Source of the DNA: Paenibacillus sp. BK033
GTDB taxonomy: Bacteria; Bacillota; Bacilli; Paenibacillales; Paenibacillaceae
DNA: 64,000 nt
Assembly: GCF_004345425.1 (NCBI RefSeq)
Contig: NZ_SLVP01000006.1
Coordinates: 290,552-354,551, forward strand
Direction: 5' to 3'
Within the stretch, counting starts at the first letter, position 1; every line of letters starts with the position of its first letter. A program made the translations under genes and the position numbers. Of the stretch, positions 42,493 through 51,968 are shown in pieces. The notes below the pieces were generated by a model. The model searched no databases, was not told the origin of the DNA, and saw only the letters and a program-made list of their open reading frames with translations.

Positions 42493-43797
42493 ATGAATCT
42501 CAATGCCCCGGAGCCGGCTACGCAGGCCAGACAGAGCCATCATAATCCTGCCCTCGCGACGGTCCTGTCCATCGTCCCTGGATTAGGCCAGCTGTACAAC
42601 CGAAGGTGGATTAAAGGAATTGTATTTCTTGTCATTGGCTTAAGCTTGATCCTTGCGTTATCCATGCCTATAGCAAACAGCATCGCAGGAATGATTACGC
42701 TCGGGGACAACCCGGAGACCGATGATTCCCGCAACCTGCTCGTTCAAGGCTTGTTATCGGCTATCATCGGCTTCATCCTGCTGAGCCTTTACGCGCTGAA
42801 TATGGTGGATGCCAGCAAGGATGCGAAAAAACGGCAGGCGGGGATCCCCACGCCATCCGTGCGGCAGGCCTTCCAGGACAGCTGGGAGCATGGCTTCCCT
42901 TATTTTGTCGTCGTGCCGAACTTCATCATGATGGCGCTGATCGTTATTTTCCCGCTGCTGTTTATGATCTCTCTCGCTTTTACCAACTACAACCTGTACA
43001 ATTCTCCGCCTGCCCATTTGCTGGATTGGGTCGGTTTTGCGAACTTCAAAGCCCTGTTCACGGAAGCCGTGTGGAGCAAAAGCTTGTTTACCGTTCTATC
43101 CTGGACGGTCGTATGGACGCTTGTCGCGACAACGCTGCAAATTATGCTGGCCTTTTTCCTTGCGGTGATGATCAACGACAGCCGCGTCCGATTCAAGCGC
43201 TTGATCCGTACGGTTATGATTCTCCCTTGGGCGGTACCGTCTTTTATGACCGTGCTGGTGTTTACGGCCATGTTTAACGATACGTTTGGCGCGATTAACC
43301 GGGATATTTTCTCCCACTTCGGCGTGTCGATTCCTTGGCTCTCGGATCCAACCTGGGCGCGAGTAGCGATTATCGGCATTCAGGTGTGGCTTGGTTTCCC
43401 TTATGTGTTCACGCTGATTACCGGCGTCCTGCAGGGGATCTCGAAGGATTGGTATGAAGCAGCCGATGTGGACGGAGGCTCCCGCTGGAAGAAGTTCCGC
43501 TTCATCACGATGCCGCATGTGCTCTTCGCAACGGCTCCGCTGCTCATCATGCAATACTCGTACAATTTCAATAACTTCAATATTATTTACCTGTTCAACA
43601 AAGGCGGCCCTCCGGTACCGGGCCAGAACTCGGGCGCGACCGACATCCTGATCTCATGGGTGTACAGCCTGACGTTTAAGGAGAACAACTACAAAATGGC
43701 TGCCGCCGTGTCCATCATCATGGGTATAGTCGTAGCGGCGTTTGCTCTCTATCAATTCCGCAGAACCCGTTCCTTCAGAGAGGAGGATATGTATTAA
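42493..43797 (+). CDS. Maltodextrin-type ABC permease, MdxF/MalF-like, 434 aa
   Basis: Eight predicted membrane segments, including the extra N-terminal pair typical of MdxF/GanP-like subunits (ATVLSIVPGLGQLYNRRWIK is a short lead-in domain). The EAA loop is YEAADVDGGSRWKKFRFITM. GGAAGGTG points to ATG 42493 rather than the ATG at 42475. No ATPase nearby. Confidence 0.9.
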   Translation: MNLNAPEPATQARQSHHNPALATVLSIVPGLGQLYNRRWIKGIVFLVIGLSLILALSMPIANSIAGMITLGDNPETDDSRNLLVQGLLSAIIGFILLSLYALNMVDASKDAKKRQAGIPTPSVRQAFQDSWEHGFPYFVVVPNFIMMALIVIFPLLFMISLAFTNYNLYNSPPAHLLDWVGFANFKALFTEAVWSKSLFTVLSWTVVWTLVATTLQIMLAFFLAVMINDSRVRFKRLIRTVMILPWAVPSFMTVLVFTAMFNDTFGAINRDIFSHFGVSIPWLSDPTWARVAIIGIQVWLGFPYVFTLITGVLQGISKDWYEAADVDGGSRWKKFRFITMPHVLFATAPLLIMQYSYNFNNFNIIYLFNKGGPPVPGQNSGATDILISWVYSLTFKENNYKMAAAVSIIMGIVVAAFALYQFRRTRSFREEDMY

Positions 43798-43798
43798 G

Positions 43799-44641
43799 AT
43801 GAAACGCTCGCTCAAATCCGCTCTGGAAGTGTCCGGCATTTATCTGGTTGTCCTAATTATGTTCGTCATCATTCTGTACCCGCTGCTGTGGGCGTTCAGC
43901 ATGTCCCTCAACCCGGGCACCAGCTTGTTCTCGCTCAAGATGATCCCGGACAACTGGTCGCTCGAGCATTACAAATGGCTGTTCAACAGCCCTAGCAGCA
44001 ACTACACGCTTTGGTACAAAAATACGCTGATTATCGCGTTTGCGAACGGTCTTGCCTCGGTCTGCATCGTTTCCATCGTTGCGTACGTGTTCTCACGGTT
44101 CCGGTTTATCGGGCGCAAGAACAGCATTTATACGTTCCTGCTGCTGCAGATGTTCCCGGTCTTGATGGGGATGGTGGCGATCTACCTGCTGCTCAATACG
44201 GTTAACCTGCTGGATACGTTTTTGGGCTTGATTCTGATCTATGTGTTTGGCGGCCTGCCGATGAACCTTTTCCTTGTAAAAGGTTACCTCGATACGATTC
44301 CGCGCGACCTCGACGAATCGGCCAAAATCGACGGAGCGGGCTACCTGACGATTTTCTTCCGGATTCTGGTACCGCTTGCCAGCCCGATTATCGCGGTCGT
44401 TGCCCTGTTTACGTTTATGGCGCCGTTCTTCGACTTCCTGACGCCGCAGATCATTATCCGCAGCCCGGAGAAGTTTACGTTGGCGCTAGGGTTGTACAAC
44501 TTCATTAACGATAAGTTCGCGAACAACTTTACGATGTTTGCCGCAGGCACGATTCTGATTGCGATTCCGATCTCGATCGTTTTCCTGCTGCTGCAAAGGT
44601 TCCTCATTTCCGGCCTTGCCGATGGGGCAACCAAGGGATAA
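43799..44641 (+). CDS. Maltodextrin-type ABC permease, MdxG/MalG-like, 280 aa
   Basis: Six membrane segments, EAA loop DESAKIDGAGYLTIFFRILV, end QRFLISGLADGATKG as in MdxG. ATG 43799 lies one base after the MdxF-like stop, with GAGGAGG 12 bases upstream inside the preceding gene. Confidence 0.9.
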   Translation: MKRSLKSALEVSGIYLVVLIMFVIILYPLLWAFSMSLNPGTSLFSLKMIPDNWSLEHYKWLFNSPSSNYTLWYKNTLIIAFANGLASVCIVSIVAYVFSRFRFIGRKNSIYTFLLLQMFPVLMGMVAIYLLLNTVNLLDTFLGLILIYVFGGLPMNLFLVKGYLDTIPRDLDESAKIDGAGYLTIFFRILVPLASPIIAVVALFTFMAPFFDFLTPQIIIRSPEKFTLALGLYNFINDKFANNFTMFAAGTILIAIPISIVFLLLQRFLISGLADGATKG

Positions 44642-44676
44642 ATACGATGCTTTTCAGAGCAGGAGGAATGGGATCA

Positions 44677-47600
44677 ATGCCATCATTATTAAAGAAGCTG
44701 ATGATACTGTGCATGGCGCTCCTTATTATGATCCCCCCGCTGTCCGCTAGTGCGGACGGCGTTTCCAGGGTTAATAATGAAGACGCTTACATTCGGATTC
44801 ATAATCCTTGGCAAGGGTATTCGCTTTATGAGGATGCCGGGGGCAAGGTGCGGTACGGGTTTCCAGCAATAAATGATCCGTATGCGCAGTGGTTAATCGA
44901 AGAAAAGGATGGACACAAGCGTTTCAAGAACCGCGCGACCGGCCATTACATGAACTCCGAGCAAGTAACGGATGCGAATATTACGAATGCGGTGGAGAGC
45001 TCGGCTTTAAGCGAGGGCTCGGCTTCGGACACTTGGGATATTGCGGAAGTAGCCAGCAAGCCCGGCGAGTTCAACCTTATCAGCACCCGCAATTCGTCGT
45101 GGATTGTGAACTTCCAGATTCAAGACGGCAAGGTGCAGGCGAACAACTGGGCGCAAAAGGATTGGGGAAGCGCGACATGGACGCTTGAGCCCGCCGATGC
45201 ATCTGAGCCGGTACGGATCGTCAACCCCTGGAACGGCTCCTATTTATATGAAGAAGACGGGGAAGCGAAATACGGGGAAGTCGCGTTAAACAACGCGTCC
45301 TCGCAATGGTTCGTGGAAGACAAGGACGGCTACAAACGCCTGAAGAACCGCGCCACCGGGCATTATCTCCATTCGCAGGCCATTACTGCGGAGCAAATTA
45401 CGAATCCGGTCGGCATTTCCGCGATTGCCGAGGGCTGGACATCCGATCTATGGTCCCTCGAAGCGGCTGACGATAATGGCGGCATCAACATCGTCAGCTC
45501 CCGCGATAACGGCTGGATTGTGAATATCCAAGGCACCGGCAATGGACCGGACGGCATCGTCCGTGCGAACAACTGGGCGCAGAAGAGCTGGGGCAGCGCC
45601 GTCTGGAAGCTTGAACCCGCGGCGGATACCGCTCCGAAGCGGATCAAGAACAACTGGAAGGGCACCTATCTGTACGAAGATAGCGGTCAGATCAAATACG
45701 GAGAGCCTGCCTACACGGATAAGGCTTCGCAATGGATTCTGATCGACACGGCTACCGGAACATTGCTGCGTAATCTCGCTACCGGTCATTTTGTAACAAG
45801 CGTCGATTACGCGGGAGCAACGCCGCTCTCGGCAGAGGACTCGCCAAGCGCGGATTCGGCCTGGGTAGTTGCGGCGGCCAAGAATGACAGCGGTGGTGAA
45901 GTCGAAGGCTACATTACGCTTGGAAGCGCCGCAAACGCAAACAGCTTCATCAACGTGCAGAATCAGGACGGCTTCGCGCAGGGCAATAACTGGGCGCAGG
46001 CAACCTGGGGCAGCGCGCAATGGGCGCTGGAGGATCCGGCTCCGCCGAAGGAACCCGTTGTTCCGTATATCCGGATCAAGAACAACTGGCTGCAGCTGTA
46101 TTTGTTCGAGGATGCAAACGGCGTTGTTCAATACGGCAACATACAGCCTTCGGACCGGAATGCGCAGTGGCTGGTTGAGGAGCATGACGGCGTGAAGCGG
46201 ATCAAGAACCGCGGTACCGGTCACTATTTGAACAATGACGGAGTAACCGAGGACCGGGACGCGCTAAAATCTACCGCCTTGGCCGACGATTCACAGGCTG
46301 GCGATTGGACGATCGAGACGTATCAAGGCTATAAGCTGATCGGCAAGCCCGGCGATACCGGCGGCAAATACGTCAACGTCGAGAACAAGCTGAAGCATGC
46401 GCAGCTTAGCGTGGTGCCGAAGGATTGGGGCAGCCCGAAATGGGAGTTTATTACGGTAGGCGAGACAACTCCATCCTACGTGCGTCTGAAGAATAGCTAT
46501 TTTGGCCAATATCTCTTTGAGGACAAGAATGGCAAGGTTGCTTACGGCCAGCCGGCGGCGGACGATCCGGCTTCCCAATGGTCGCTTGAGACTGCTCCGC
46601 AAGGCGTATACATCGTGAACAAGGCGACCGGTCATATGATTTCGAATGAGAACATCAACCGTGATCCTACCAATGAATCGGATCCGCATCTGAAAGCGCT
46701 GGAAAGCTTGACTCTGGATAAATCATGGGGCAGCGTGCAATGGGCAGTATCGGATGTGGAAGGCGCTGCGAATACAAAGGTATTAAGCAATGGATGGAAT
46801 GCGAACTGGAATAACGAACCTGCCCGCATCCATATCCAGGACCGGACCGGCTATGGTCAGGCGAGCCCGATTCCTGCCGACTGGGGCAGTGCGCAGTGGG
46901 TGCTCGAGCCTGCACCCCAAGCGCAGGCCGAGCTGCCGGAGGGTTTTATACGCATCAGGAATGAAGCTAACGGTCAATACCTGTACGAGAACGGCAACAA
47001 CGTTGTGCTGTACGGTACGCCTGAAGCAAACAACGCGGCCTCGCATTGGAAGATTGCAAGTCATGACGGCAAGCAGCAAATCGTAAACCGGGCGACCGGC
47101 GACGCGATTTCGATTGAACATCTGGAAAGCTACCTCGAGACAACGGCATCGCCTTCCGCTGAAGACACGAAGGTACAATGGGTGGTCGAAAACGGTCCTA
47201 CAGCCGGCATCTATCTTATGCGCAGTGCCGCAGAGGGCTATGAAGACAACTATATCCATACCGAAGACCTGCAAGGTTACGCGCAGTATGAGCTGAGGTC
47301 CGTTGAAAGCCGCGGCGTGCAGTGGAGATTCGAGACGGCACCGGCGGAAGCGGTGACGGTACCGCCGATTGACGGACCGGCCAACGCGGTAACGCCTGTA
47401 CTGAAGGAGCTTAACGCGGTACGGATTGCGGACGCAGCCAGCGGCAAAGCGCTGATTGAACGCAATGGAGTTATTGTGGCGGATACGCCTGCCGCTGCCG
47501 ACGGCAAAGCTGCCGAATGGCTGCCGCAGGATTATAACGGCCATAAGCAATACGTGAACCAAGCAACCGGTCATAAGCTGGCTGTGAAGGCAAGCGGTCA

Positions 47601-50600
47601 GGCAACCGTGTCGGCCGATGGGGCAAGCTTGTCCACGCAATGGGATGTCTCGTCTCACGCGGGTTATCAGTTGCTCGGCAATGCTTCGGCAGCAGGGCAG
47701 TATTTGACGCTTGAAGAGAAAGGAGCCGCATCCGTTCAAACGGTAGAGCCATCCGAGGACTCGGCGCATTGGCTGCTTCTGCCCGTGAAGAGCGATGTCC
47801 GCTATGAAGCGGAGGACGCTTTCATGACAGGCGGTGTTTTCGCAAACGGTACTTATGCGGCTGGCTTCACGCATGAGGATGCAGTCCTGCTGTTTGCCGT
47901 CCATACGGACAAAGCAGATAACTACGCTGCTAAGATTCGTTTCCGGAATAGCGACAGCAGCGTAAAAACGTTAGCTCTTTACGTCAATGGCCTGAGACAA
48001 GCAGAAGCTGCGCAGTTCCCAAGCACAGGCGGGAACTGGTCGGACCTTGCCCTCGAGCTGCCGCTTCGCGCCGGCTTTAACACCGTATCGTTTCAATACG
48101 ATAGCGGCAGTACGGGCGGTATCGAAGCAGATTACCTCCTTGTGCGCAATACGGTAAGCAAGAACTACCGCGGAGCAACTGTTCCGTTTACGACCTATGA
48201 AGCTGAACACGGTACAACAAACGGCACCCTCATTAAAGAGGACCGTACGTTTAAAACCTTCGCTTCCGAGGCCTCCGGAAGAGAGGCGGTTCGTCTGGAT
48301 GCAACGGGACAATACGTCGAGTTCAAGACAACGGAGCAGGCAAATGCGCTCACCATGCGTTATATCCTTCCCGACTCTTCGGCAGGGGATGGCGAAGAGC
48401 ATACGTTAACGCTTTACGTTAACGGCAGGAAGCAAGGCAAGATCAACCTTTCCAGCAAATACAGCTGGGTGTACGGCAAATATCCGTGGACGAATAATCC
48501 GGCTGACGGTGATGCCCATCGTTTCTATGACGAGTCCCGCTTATTAATTGGGGACGTACCGGCAGGCTCCGCGATTCGCCTCGTGAAGGAAGCAGACGAT
48601 ACCGCGCGTTATTACCTAGTGGATCTGGTTGATCTCGAACAGGCGCCCGATGCTTATGCGAAGCCGGAGGGTTACGTATCCGTTGCTGACTTTGGCGCAA
48701 CAGCCAATGACAGCTCCGACGACTCGGCAGCTTTCGAAGCGGCAATCGCGGCTGCCAAGGAGCAAGGCACCGGCGTATGGATTCCGGCAGGAAGCTTTAA
48801 TCTTGCGCAAGGACCTCTCCATATCGATAATGTAACGATTCGCGGTGCTGGAATTTGGCATACGGAGCTGCATGGCGCAGGCTTCCTGGCGGAAGGTAGC
48901 AAAGTTCGCGTCTACGATTTGTATATGGATCTTGGCGTAACGGGACGCCATGACGAGCTGCGCGAAGCGGGCTTTGACGGAACGTTTGGCCAAGGCTCCG
49001 TCATTCAGAACGTATGGATCGAGCATGCCAAAGCGGGCATCTGGTCGATGCGAAGCGATGCGGGAGTTGTGACGGATGGCTTGTACGTAGGCGGCGTGCG
49101 TATTCGCGATACCTACGCGGACGGCATCAATTTTACAACGGGTACCAGAAACTCGATGATTGAGCAGACGTTTATCCGGAATTCCGGCGACGACAGCATC
49201 GCGCTTTGGTCGCAGAAACCGGAAGGCGTATCCGACGCTGACAGCCGGGTAAGCAACAATACGGTGCGCTTCAATACGGTTCAGCTGCCATGGCTAGCCG
49301 ATAACGTTGCGATCTTTGGCGGGCGCGATAACAAGGTGCAAGATAACATCCTGTCGGATACGGTAGGCTTTGGTGCGGGGATTGCCGTATCGACGCGGTT
49401 TAATCCGGTTGCTTTCGACGGCACCACGCTTATCGAGCGCAATACGCTGATCCGTACCGGCGGCCGCGAGCCAAGCTGGGGGCAAAACATCGGAGCGATT
49501 TGGCTGTTCACGGGCGACAAGCCGATTGATGCGGACATTAAAATCCGCGATAACACCGCTCTGGACAGCACGTATCAAGGCTTGTACGTAAACGGGCCAA
49601 ACGCGATTGCTGACGGTACCCGCAGCATTACGATCGAGAATTACGTCATTGACGGTACCGGCACATGGGGCATTCATGTCAACAATGACGTAAGCGGCTC
49701 TATCAATCTGGATAATGTCATTGTACGCAACACCAAGATTGGTCCGGTCTTTAATGCGAAAGCTAAGGGCTTTGAGCTTCGGACGATTACGCACGAAGAC
49801 AATCCGGGCACAGGCCATACAGGCGGAGGCGGTTCAACTCCGGCTGAGCCATCGGTTAACCATGACGCAGAGCTGAAAGACGGGCTAACCGCAGGCAAAA
49901 AAGAGATCGTCATCGACCTGCCGGCAAATGGCGCAGCAGGCACGGCCGAGTTCTCGGGCGCCGTACTGAAGACGGCTGCCTCCGCCCCGCAGGAGGCAGC
50001 CATTATCATCCGATATGGCGGTATAACCTACACGCTTCCATCGACGATATGGACGATTCTGGAGGAAGCTGGTTATGCGGATGCGTTGGCCGCTGCCGAT
50101 GCCAAGCTGACGTTAACACTCTCGCCGGCTTCCGGCACGCTAGTCGACGAAATGAAGAGCAAAGCTGCTTCCGCCGGCTTTACCCTTGCCGGCAATCCGG
50201 TTTCCTTCGAGCTGTCGCTGCAATCCGGCGGCCAGTCCATGACCGTCCATCAATTCGGCAAACAATTTATTGCAAGAAGCTTTACGTTTAATGGCCAGGT
50301 AGATCAGGCTCACAGCTCTGTTGTTGTTTACGATCCGGCAGCGGGCCTGTTCAGAACGGTACCTGCGTTGTTCGCAAGCCAAGGCGGAGATACGGTCGTG
50401 ACGGTACTCAGCGCAACAAACAGCTTGTACGCCGTTGCGGTGACGGATGCTTCCTTTAAGGATATCGCTGTCCACTGGGCCAAGGCCGATATTCTGCTAT
50501 TGGCAAACAAACGGATTGTGAATGGCGTATCAGCTGATCTGTTCGCGCCTAACCGGAATATGACGAGAGCCGAGTTCGCGGCGCTTGTCGTAAAAGCGCT

Positions 50601-51021
50601 TGGCCTTACACCAGGCAGTGCCGCATCAACACCATCCTTTGCGGATGTCCCTTCAACCGCCTGGTATGCTTCTTATGTGCGGACCGTCGTTCAATACGGC
50701 ATTGTAAAAGGCATGAGTGACGGGACGTTCCGTCCGAATCAGGAAATTACCCGTCAGGAAATGGCGGTTATGCTGACGCGGGCATTGGACCAGATTACGA
50801 AGCACGAACAAATCCACTTTGAAGCGCCCAAAGCGGCCTTCCCGCAAGACGGCAGCCAGATCGCCGATTGGGCGCAATCCTCAATCGACGAGCTTGTTGC
50901 CAAAGGCATCATGCAGGGCAAATCGGCCGGCAAGTTTGCGCCGCTCGATCACGCGACACGCGCCGAAGCGGCGGTCACGCTGAAGCGATTGCTTCAGGTG
51001 GCTGGCCTCATGAACAAATAA
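44677..51021 (+). CDS. SLH-anchored GH87-like alpha-glucanase with seven trefoil-like repeats, 2114 aa
   Basis: Signal peptide at 1-27; seven repeats of about 140 residues starting near 38, 178, 320, 463, 601, 756 and 914, each opening with (Y/V)(I/V)R(I/L)xN and most ending WGSxxW; two CBM6/35-like modules (YEAEDAFM near 1041, YEAEHGTTNG near 1172); a beta-helix catalytic region at 1330-1706; linker; three SLH domains from about 1926. D1482 in ADGIN and D1505-D1506 in GDD have the order and spacing of the GH87 aspartate triad as I recall it. That predicts alpha-1,3-glucan cleavage, in agreement with the maltodextrin-type importer upstream. AGGAGG favours ATG 44677 over 44647. Confidence 0.85.
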   Translation: MPSLLKKLMILCMALLIMIPPLSASADGVSRVNNEDAYIRIHNPWQGYSLYEDAGGKVRYGFPAINDPYAQWLIEEKDGHKRFKNRATGHYMNSEQVTDANITNAVESSALSEGSASDTWDIAEVASKPGEFNLISTRNSSWIVNFQIQDGKVQANNWAQKDWGSATWTLEPADASEPVRIVNPWNGSYLYEEDGEAKYGEVALNNASSQWFVEDKDGYKRLKNRATGHYLHSQAITAEQITNPVGISAIAEGWTSDLWSLEAADDNGGINIVSSRDNGWIVNIQGTGNGPDGIVRANNWAQKSWGSAVWKLEPAADTAPKRIKNNWKGTYLYEDSGQIKYGEPAYTDKASQWILIDTATGTLLRNLATGHFVTSVDYAGATPLSAEDSPSADSAWVVAAAKNDSGGEVEGYITLGSAANANSFINVQNQDGFAQGNNWAQATWGSAQWALEDPAPPKEPVVPYIRIKNNWLQLYLFEDANGVVQYGNIQPSDRNAQWLVEEHDGVKRIKNRGTGHYLNNDGVTEDRDALKSTALADDSQAGDWTIETYQGYKLIGKPGDTGGKYVNVENKLKHAQLSVVPKDWGSPKWEFITVGETTPSYVRLKNSYFGQYLFEDKNGKVAYGQPAADDPASQWSLETAPQGVYIVNKATGHMISNENINRDPTNESDPHLKALESLTLDKSWGSVQWAVSDVEGAANTKVLSNGWNANWNNEPARIHIQDRTGYGQASPIPADWGSAQWVLEPAPQAQAELPEGFIRIRNEANGQYLYENGNNVVLYGTPEANNAASHWKIASHDGKQQIVNRATGDAISIEHLESYLETTASPSAEDTKVQWVVENGPTAGIYLMRSAAEGYEDNYIHTEDLQGYAQYELRSVESRGVQWRFETAPAEAVTVPPIDGPANAVTPVLKELNAVRIADAASGKALIERNGVIVADTPAAADGKAAEWLPQDYNGHKQYVNQATGHKLAVKASGQATVSADGASLSTQWDVSSHAGYQLLGNASAAGQYLTLEEKGAASVQTVEPSEDSAHWLLLPVKSDVRYEAEDAFMTGGVFANGTYAAGFTHEDAVLLFAVHTDKADNYAAKIRFRNSDSSVKTLALYVNGLRQAEAAQFPSTGGNWSDLALELPLRAGFNTVSFQYDSGSTGGIEADYLLVRNTVSKNYRGATVPFTTYEAEHGTTNGTLIKEDRTFKTFASEASGREAVRLDATGQYVEFKTTEQANALTMRYILPDSSAGDGEEHTLTLYVNGRKQGKINLSSKYSWVYGKYPWTNNPADGDAHRFYDESRLLIGDVPAGSAIRLVKEADDTARYYLVDLVDLEQAPDAYAKPEGYVSVADFGATANDSSDDSAAFEAAIAAAKEQGTGVWIPAGSFNLAQGPLHIDNVTIRGAGIWHTELHGAGFLAEGSKVRVYDLYMDLGVTGRHDELREAGFDGTFGQGSVIQNVWIEHAKAGIWSMRSDAGVVTDGLYVGGVRIRDTYADGINFTTGTRNSMIEQTFIRNSGDDSIALWSQKPEGVSDADSRVSNNTVRFNTVQLPWLADNVAIFGGRDNKVQDNILSDTVGFGAGIAVSTRFNPVAFDGTTLIERNTLIRTGGREPSWGQNIGAIWLFTGDKPIDADIKIRDNTALDSTYQGLYVNGPNAIADGTRSITIENYVIDGTGTWGIHVNNDVSGSINLDNVIVRNTKIGPVFNAKAKGFELRTITHEDNPGTGHTGGGGSTPAEPSVNHDAELKDGLTAGKKEIVIDLPANGAAGTAEFSGAVLKTAASAPQEAAIIIRYGGITYTLPSTIWTILEEAGYADALAAADAKLTLTLSPASGTLVDEMKSKAASAGFTLAGNPVSFELSLQSGGQSMTVHQFGKQFIARSFTFNGQVDQAHSSVVVYDPAAGLFRTVPALFASQGGDTVVTVLSATNSLYAVAVTDASFKDIAVHWAKADILLLANKRIVNGVSADLFAPNRNMTRAEFAALVVKALGLTPGSAASTPSFADVPSTAWYASYVRTVVQYGIVKGMSDGTFRPNQEITRQEMAVMLTRALDQITKHEQIHFEAPKAAFPQDGSQIADWAQSSIDELVAKGIMQGKSAGKFAPLDHATRAEAAVTLKRLLQVAGLMNK

Positions 51022-51037
51022 TAGGCAGCTAGAAAAC

Positions 51038-51081
51038 GGCAATGGCGCCACTGGATCTTCCAGTGGCGCCATTGCCTATTT
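51038..51081 (+). terminator. Terminator after the GH87-like gene
   Basis: Seventeen pairs, GGCAATGGCGCCACTGG with its complement, followed by TATTTTTG. Confidence 0.9.
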
Positions 51082-51166
51082 TTGTCGTATGACAGCTTGC
51101 TGGTTTTGATAGAATAATGATAAAAGCACAACTTGTTAATCATTGCTGATTCAAGACGTAAGATTT

Positions 51167-51220
51167 TTCATAGGAAATTGAGAAGTTGCTAAGGATTTGT
51201 TAAGGAATCATTCGTATACT
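51167..51220 (+). promoter_or_regulatory. Promoter with four 11-bp direct repeats before the RR gene
   Basis: Blocks TTCATAGGAAA, TTGAGAAGTTG, CTAAGGATTTG and TTAAGGAATCA are head to tail from 51167 to 51210; TATACT at 51215-51220 is the -10. OmpR-family regulators bind such 11-bp-phased repeats. Autoregulation is inferred. Confidence 0.6.
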
Positions 51221-51252
51221 TGATAACATATCAAAGCGCTCCAGGAGGCATT

Positions 51253-51948
51253 ATGACCGTGAATACAATATTAATGGTAGATGATGAAGCAGAGATCATT
51301 AAGCTGATGAGCATTTATCTCCATAACGAAGGATACAGGTATCTGCAGGCGTCAAACGGACTTGAGGCTCTCGAGATTTTGGAAAAGCAGCATGTCGATC
51401 TGATCATCCTAGATCTGATGATGCCTAAAATGGATGGAATCGAGGCCTGCATGAAAATACGGGAAAATAATCATATTCCCATTATTATGCTTTCTGCAAA
51501 GAGTCAGGATATCGATAAAATATCGGGTCTCAGCGTAGGCGCGGACGATTATGTAACCAAGCCGTTTAGTCCGCTTGAGCTTATCGCGCGAATCAAATCG
51601 CAGCTTCGCCGAATGAAGCAATTCAAGACCGGTCCATCAAACGCAAGCGAAATTCAAATTGACAACGTGATTATTAATATCGCCTCCCATACGGTTATGG
51701 TCGACCAGAAGGAGATTAAGCTGACTCCAAGGGAGTTTGCGCTTCTGCGGTTTTTGGCGGTTAATCGCGGCAATGTGCTCAGCATGGAGCAGATTTATGA
51801 AGAGGTATGGAACGAGCCTTTTATGGAATCCAAGAACAGCGTGATGGTTCATATCCGCAAGCTCCGCGAAAAAATCGAATGCGACCCGCGCAACCCCCGC
51901 ATTATAAAAACGGTTTGGGGGATCGGCTATAAAATTGAGGCCGTCTGA
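51253..51948 (+). CDS. OmpR/VanR-type response regulator, 231 aa
   Basis: REC domain with D10/D11 and phosphoacceptor D54 (IILDLMMPKMDG), the KPF switch in DYVTKPFSPLEL, and a winged-helix output with KLTPREFALLRFLAVNRGNV, then KNSVMVHIRKLREKIE and VWGIGYKIE. CAGGAGG precedes ATG 51253; a GTG two codons later has even better spacing. Pairs with the kinase that follows. Confidence 0.9.
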   Translation: MTVNTILMVDDEAEIIKLMSIYLHNEGYRYLQASNGLEALEILEKQHVDLIILDLMMPKMDGIEACMKIRENNHIPIIMLSAKSQDIDKISGLSVGADDYVTKPFSPLELIARIKSQLRRMKQFKTGPSNASEIQIDNVIINIASHTVMVDQKEIKLTPREFALLRFLAVNRGNVLSMEQIYEEVWNEPFMESKNSVMVHIRKLREKIECDPRNPRIIKTVWGIGYKIEAV

Positions 51949-51968
51949 TGCAGAGAGGGGAGTTTGTC

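Noticed and set aside
41041..42543. 500-residue minus-strand frame opposite the binding-protein gene
   Set aside because: Arg/Val-rich antisense shadow of a clear lipoprotein gene.
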